Source: Enoplolaimus lenunculus
Taxonomy: Eukaryota; Nematoda; Enoplea; Enoplida; Thoracostomopsidae
Assembly: GCA_030248215.1 (NCBI GenBank)
Contig: JASANG010001563.1
Coordinates: 96,299-160,298, forward strand
Direction: 5' to 3'
DNA: 64,000 bases
Of this stretch, positions 60,637 through 64,000 are shown in pieces. Position 1 is the first letter of the stretch. Every line of letters starts with the position of its first letter. The translations under genes and the position numbers were made by a program. The notes below the pieces were generated by a model, which saw only the letters and a program-made list of their open reading frames with translations, was not told where the DNA came from and searched no databases.

Positions 60637-61869
60637 TCATAACAAAACAAATCTACATACAGTATGAAACACTAACGAAACATTACTCGCATCGCTGGGT
60701 GGATATTGCCGCAAGTACTCCTCCATCAAGGATACAGTCGGTTCTTCGCAAATACACACGTTTTCCCACGGCATAAGATTGTTCACGAAATAGGCATCAG
60801 AATACGCCCACGAAATTTCTGTACCAGGCTTAATGTCTTTGAGTGCCCACAGTGCACCGATTTTAATTTTAGCACAGTTATTCTCAAAATACACCCCTAA
60901 GTCAACAGTAAGCGCTTCTTCAGGTGCTAAATCAACATGGGTTAGCTTCAGCTTAGCATTTGGGTGCTTTTTGCAATGATTCGCGTACTTTCCATAAATT
61001 TCTTGATCTGAAACGTCAACGTAGAAAACAGTACTTCCACAATTAAATGTCATGTTGTACGTTAGTACCAAGTCGCGTTTGGCCAAATTACCTTCTTGTT
61101 CTAAGCGGATCAGATACTTTTTATGTTCTGCTTCAGTGCGGCGGCTGTTGTGACCATTGTAATCACAAATAAATGAGTCTTTCCGAATGAGTTTAGTAGC
61201 GAACAACCCTTTTCCCCGACCTCTCACTTCTCTAACTTCAAGATGGTTGTATTGTTGTTCCTTTAGCATGCTGTAGGTGAAACTTGACAACTTAACGTAA
61301 TCGACTGCTTGGCGAAATTGGTTTCGGGTCAACGGTGGCTTAGTTTGAGGACAGCTTTTAATAACAAAGCTGCTATCATTTTCACAAGCAGGCGATTGCG
61401 ATTGGTCCAAATAATCAAGTGGCAACGAGTTTTCCTCGACAGCTACACTCAATGTTCGTTTACGCATACTTCTGGTGTCCGAACGTAAACCACCAACTGT
61501 CTTTGCTGTTGTTGACGCTGTCGCTGCTTTTCTTACGGTTTCATAACATAAACGGTACTTATGTTTCAGTCGATTCATTTCAGTACACACTACCTTTTCG
61601 ACATCTTCATTATTGGCAACTGCTCTGTTATAAACACCCACAAGATATTTTAGCTGAAAATTATGCAAGAGAGTCTGCCGCCAAAAATCCCTATAAACCC
61701 GCATATTCGATAAACTGAACCACTCTTCACGTGCAATTGCACAAGTTCGAAACTGCTTTTCGGTTGGAAGCGGAGCATTGTAGTGCGTTACCGAAAAGGT
61801 TGCAGCGATCAAGTCTTTTTGTTCCACAGTAAGTGACGCTAAGTTCACCGTATCGATCGCTGAAAACAT
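60637..61869 (-). CDS. SET-domain lysine methyltransferase, KMT5A-like, intact
   Basis: ATG at 61869 is chosen because the same ATG begins both pseudogene copies; it gives 410 residues to TGA at 60637. Residues 1-120 are helix-rich and unrecognised; 120-180 look disordered with a basic patch (RSMRKRT). The SET domain spans about 208-362: GRGKGLFAT at 217-225, KYANHC at 294-299 with N304 (the RFINHSC..N motif, NH kept), and GTEISWAYSD at 349-358 with the expected catalytic Tyr357. SET enzymes of this type transfer methyl from S-adenosylmethionine to lysine, as KMT5A does on H4K20; the substrate here is unknown. A post-SET-like CIC (372-374) lacks the third Cys seen in copy 2. Lying in a palindromic repeat with two dead copies, it is probably mobile-element cargo. 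No promoter or poly(A) site was identified. Confidence 0.8.
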   Translation of the reverse strand: MFSAIDTVNLASLTVEQKDLIAATFSVTHYNAPLPTEKQFRTCAIAREEWFSLSNMRVYRDFWRQTLLHNFQLKYLVGVYNRAVANNEDVEKVVCTEMNRLKHKYRLCYETVRKAATASTTAKTVGGLRSDTRSMRKRTLSVAVEENSLPLDYLDQSQSPACENDSSFVIKSCPQTKPPLTRNQFRQAVDYVKLSSFTYSMLKEQQYNHLEVREVRGRGKGLFATKLIRKDSFICDYNGHNSRRTEAEHKKYLIRLEQEGNLAKRDLVLTYNMTFNCGSTVFYVDVSDQEIYGKYANHCKKHPNAKLKLTHVDLAPEEALTVDLGVYFENNCAKIKIGALWALKDIKPGTEISWAYSDAYFVNNLMPWENVCICEEPTVSLMEEYLRQYPPSDASNVSLVFHTVCRFVLL

Positions 61870-61924
61870 GTTCTTGGCTAAACCTAGAGTTATATCATTT
61901 AAAAACAACAGGATAAATGTATAC

Positions 61925-62498
61925 CAGGGTGCAAACGGAATTCCGATTCCATTTTTTCAAGTTACGGTTCCAATAAATATAACACACACCCAAAAAAAAC
62001 ACATACTGGTCTATGATATTTTTTGCAAAAAGCCGCCTAATGGAACTTTGTAGAGGATAGTCTGGAATTTTTCTTTTGTTGATATTCTTCCTTTCGAATT
62101 TGCGTCTTGTTGATTTTTTCTTTTCGTTTATTTTTTCGTATCTTTATGAAGTTTTACGAGATTGGACATTACGCCGTTTTAGGTAAATTTCAAACTTAAT
62201 TGTGCAATTCTTTATAAATCATTAAGAAGCCTTTTTAAAGTTATCTGTTCAGTAAGTGACGAGAAAAATAACACAGTTTTAATTAATATAGTATATAAAC
62301 CTTGATAAACACCGAAAATGAACCATCAAAGCCGCTTAAATGATTATATATCTTCAACTAAAGCTATTTTACAAATAAGAGAGCAAAAAGAAAGAAACAG
62401 AATTTGTCGGCTGCATGTTTTTTACTTTTCGGTTCCGGTTTCTGTAATTTCTATTCAAAATTTTGGTTCCGGTAAATTGTAATTCCGGTTGCACCCTG
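61925..62498. mobile_element. hAT-like MITE (CAGGGTG ends), copy 3
   Basis: cagggtgcaaacggaattcc at the left and aattccggttgcaccctg at the right. It contains its own short insert near 61980-62010 compared with copy 2. Confidence 0.65.
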
Positions 62499-62699
62499 AT
62501 GTATTTTGAATTACCAAAACATGAACTTAATGACTTGACCAGAAATGTAATGGCAGCAAAATGTTCAAAACGACCATTTCTAAAAAGCAGTGTTATAAAA
62601 TTCGGGACCACAACGTAAATATCTGGTATGTTTATGCCAGATATCGGAACGGGATATGCAAATCAGGTTTCTACCTGACAATATTTCTGTGTTAAGCCG

Positions 62700-62940
62700 T
62701 ACCATATAGAGACCTTCACGAAAATTTTGCTGCGAATGTGGTGGAGTCTGAGCCTACAACGTACGAATTACCAGGCCGCTGCTATAACCGCTGAGCTACG
62801 CAACTATGCAAACTTTTCGCTACAATTGGCTTTAAGCAATTCTATACAGAGCCCTTCTCGAAATTTTGCACTGGTTCACTGCTCTAACCGCTGAGCTACA
62901 GCCACGCAAATCTTTTCGTTGCAATGGCTCTATATACTGA
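62700..62940 (-). mobile_element. Dimeric tRNA-like SINE, copy 3
   Basis: Reverse complement of 57118-57350 and nearly identical to it. The full-length monomer is at about 62804-62729. Confidence 0.6.
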
Positions 62941-63299
62941 GTTTGGTACTACAAGATATCAGGGTGGCAAAAGGTTCGGACTCGGCAAAAACTTGTGATT
63001 CAGACTCGATTGTGGAAAAACCGAAGCCAACAATGTTTCTTGTGTAAAAAATAATACCCTGTAAGTTTTACGGCTATGTGAACGTACGTATTCTAGCATT
63101 AGTCATTGCGATTTTCAATGCCGATATGCAACCATAATTTAATGTTACGCCTATCCGCAATTAATCCTAACTTTGAAAGTAATTGTGTTTTGCATTTTAG
63201 ATATAATGGAAACCAAAGCAGACAACAGTTATTTGGAAATTTTTGCAATCTTTCGGTCTGTAATCGAGCAGATAGATAAATTATTTTGATTGCCTCCAT

Positions 63300-64000
63300 C
63301 CACTGTAAGTATTTTTCGTGATCAGCTCAATCGGCCGGATCAAATAGGACCTATTTTCAGGAATCAAGACCTGAGAGATAGGGATCACATCCTTGCTCGT
63401 AGGGACGGAAAACATAAATTACACTAATATCAGGGTCCTTAACAAGACTCTCACAAAACAACTGCTACACTATATCTGTGCCAGCTGTTATTGGACTCCT
63501 CGAAACCCCTACCTGATTCTCGTTCCCCTTTTCTAAAATACTACAAAATATATCTAAACCCCTCGCCGACGAAATTCAACTGCTCTGTCCGGAAATTCGT
63601 TTGAAATTTCAAACCCCACAGGGGTCGCTGAAACATGATATCTTTAAAATTTCTCAAAATACGGTTATTCATCAACCGTTAACAGTGAAGAAGCGGGGCG
63701 CTCAGAAATTTGAAAGTTGATGGCCAATGATTTAGAGGAACTGACCCCGACTGCGGTAGCCTAATCTTGTCAAGGGTGCTTTTGGCCACAACAACGCATT
63801 CTGCGAGGGAACTATGGCCCTGGCGTGTTCAATCCCCCTTTTTAAATCAAGCCCAAAACAGTTGGACGGTCCTGTTATCATTTGCGCACCTCGATTCTTT
63901 CCTGAGTTTCAACGGTCTTATCTGCAACTTCAGTACTCATTGCAGTTTCAGTGAAATTTACAGCTGGTCGGCGACCGAAAGCATCAAGGGGGTTCTGTGT
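63300..64000 (-). repeat. Right palindrome arm, outer part
   Basis: Reverse complement of 56033-56746. No gene is recognised in either arm; open frames are short and not conserved between strands. It continues past the end of the window. Confidence 0.7.

Larger units (their letters stand above)
60290..63299 (-). mobile_element. SET-domain-carrying repeat, copy 3 (right palindrome arm)
   Basis: Reverse-complement counterpart of copy 2. The 5' half (63299-61980) is nearly identical to copy 2, including the SINE and the CAGGGTG element. The SET gene is intact, and the 3' tail is diverged and shortened. Confidence 0.8.
56033..64000. repeat. Large palindrome, arms about 4 kb, centre near 60,270
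   Basis: The last bases of the window (gcatcaagggggttctgtgt) are the reverse complement of 56033-56052, and the two sides match inward to a centre near 60,250-60,300. The outer arms (56033-58030 against 64000-61980) look almost identical. The inner arms (SET gene and 3' part) are clearly more diverged, and the right inner arm is shortened between about 60300 and 60640. The true length is unknown because the window cuts the right arm. Confidence 0.85.

Overview
The window looks like intron-rich nuclear DNA from an animal, probably an invertebrate; I cannot name the species. The evidence is split coding exons with consensus splice sites, several families of short inverted-repeat DNA transposons (TA-, TTAA- and hAT-like), tRNA-derived SINEs, a giant LTR retroelement and long AT-rich stretches without genes. 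Nothing resembles bacterial operons, rRNA genes or CRISPR. Most of the sequence is mobile DNA.

Layout. (1) 315-31013: two exons of one plus-strand host gene for a helical coiled-coil protein, separated by a 29,966-bp intron. (2) About 24.3 kb of that intron (4029-28288) is one LTR retrotransposon with unusually long 6.4-kb LTRs. Its promoter, poly(A) signal and only long ORF all read on the minus strand, antisense to the host gene. It has no recognisable gag or pol. It carries one GC-rich gene with a weak SGNH-hydrolase resemblance and a single in-frame TGA, a 178-bp tandem array inside each LTR, and a recent 1,108-bp tandem duplication. (3) 32.2-35.8 kb: hAT-like and Tc1-like MITEs and an old relic of the same LTR family. 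(4) 36.9-41.9 kb: a candidate minus-strand host gene with three phase-compatible exons and one apparent frameshift. (5) 42.2-44.5 kb: two diverged copies of an unknown repeat with a conserved hairpin. (6) 45.0-47.0 kb: a decayed gene with tyrosine-recombinase motifs. (7) 47.3-48.4 kb: an 18-bp minisatellite, then a long-TIR foldback element flanked by TTAA. (8) 48.9-52.3, 56.7-60.3 and 63.3-60.3 kb: three copies of a repeat carrying a SET-domain (KMT5A-like lysine methyltransferase) gene. Two copies are dead and share lesions; the third (60637-61869, minus) is an intact 410-codon ORF. Copies 2 and 3 are the arms of a large palindrome that runs off the right end of the window.

How it fits together: the host genes are sparse and their introns are filled with mobile elements. 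The items most worth following are the giant non-autonomous retroelement with its SGNH-like cargo, and the SET-domain gene multiplied inside a repeat and kept intact in one arm of a palindrome. All comparisons were made by eye; no search or alignment was run.
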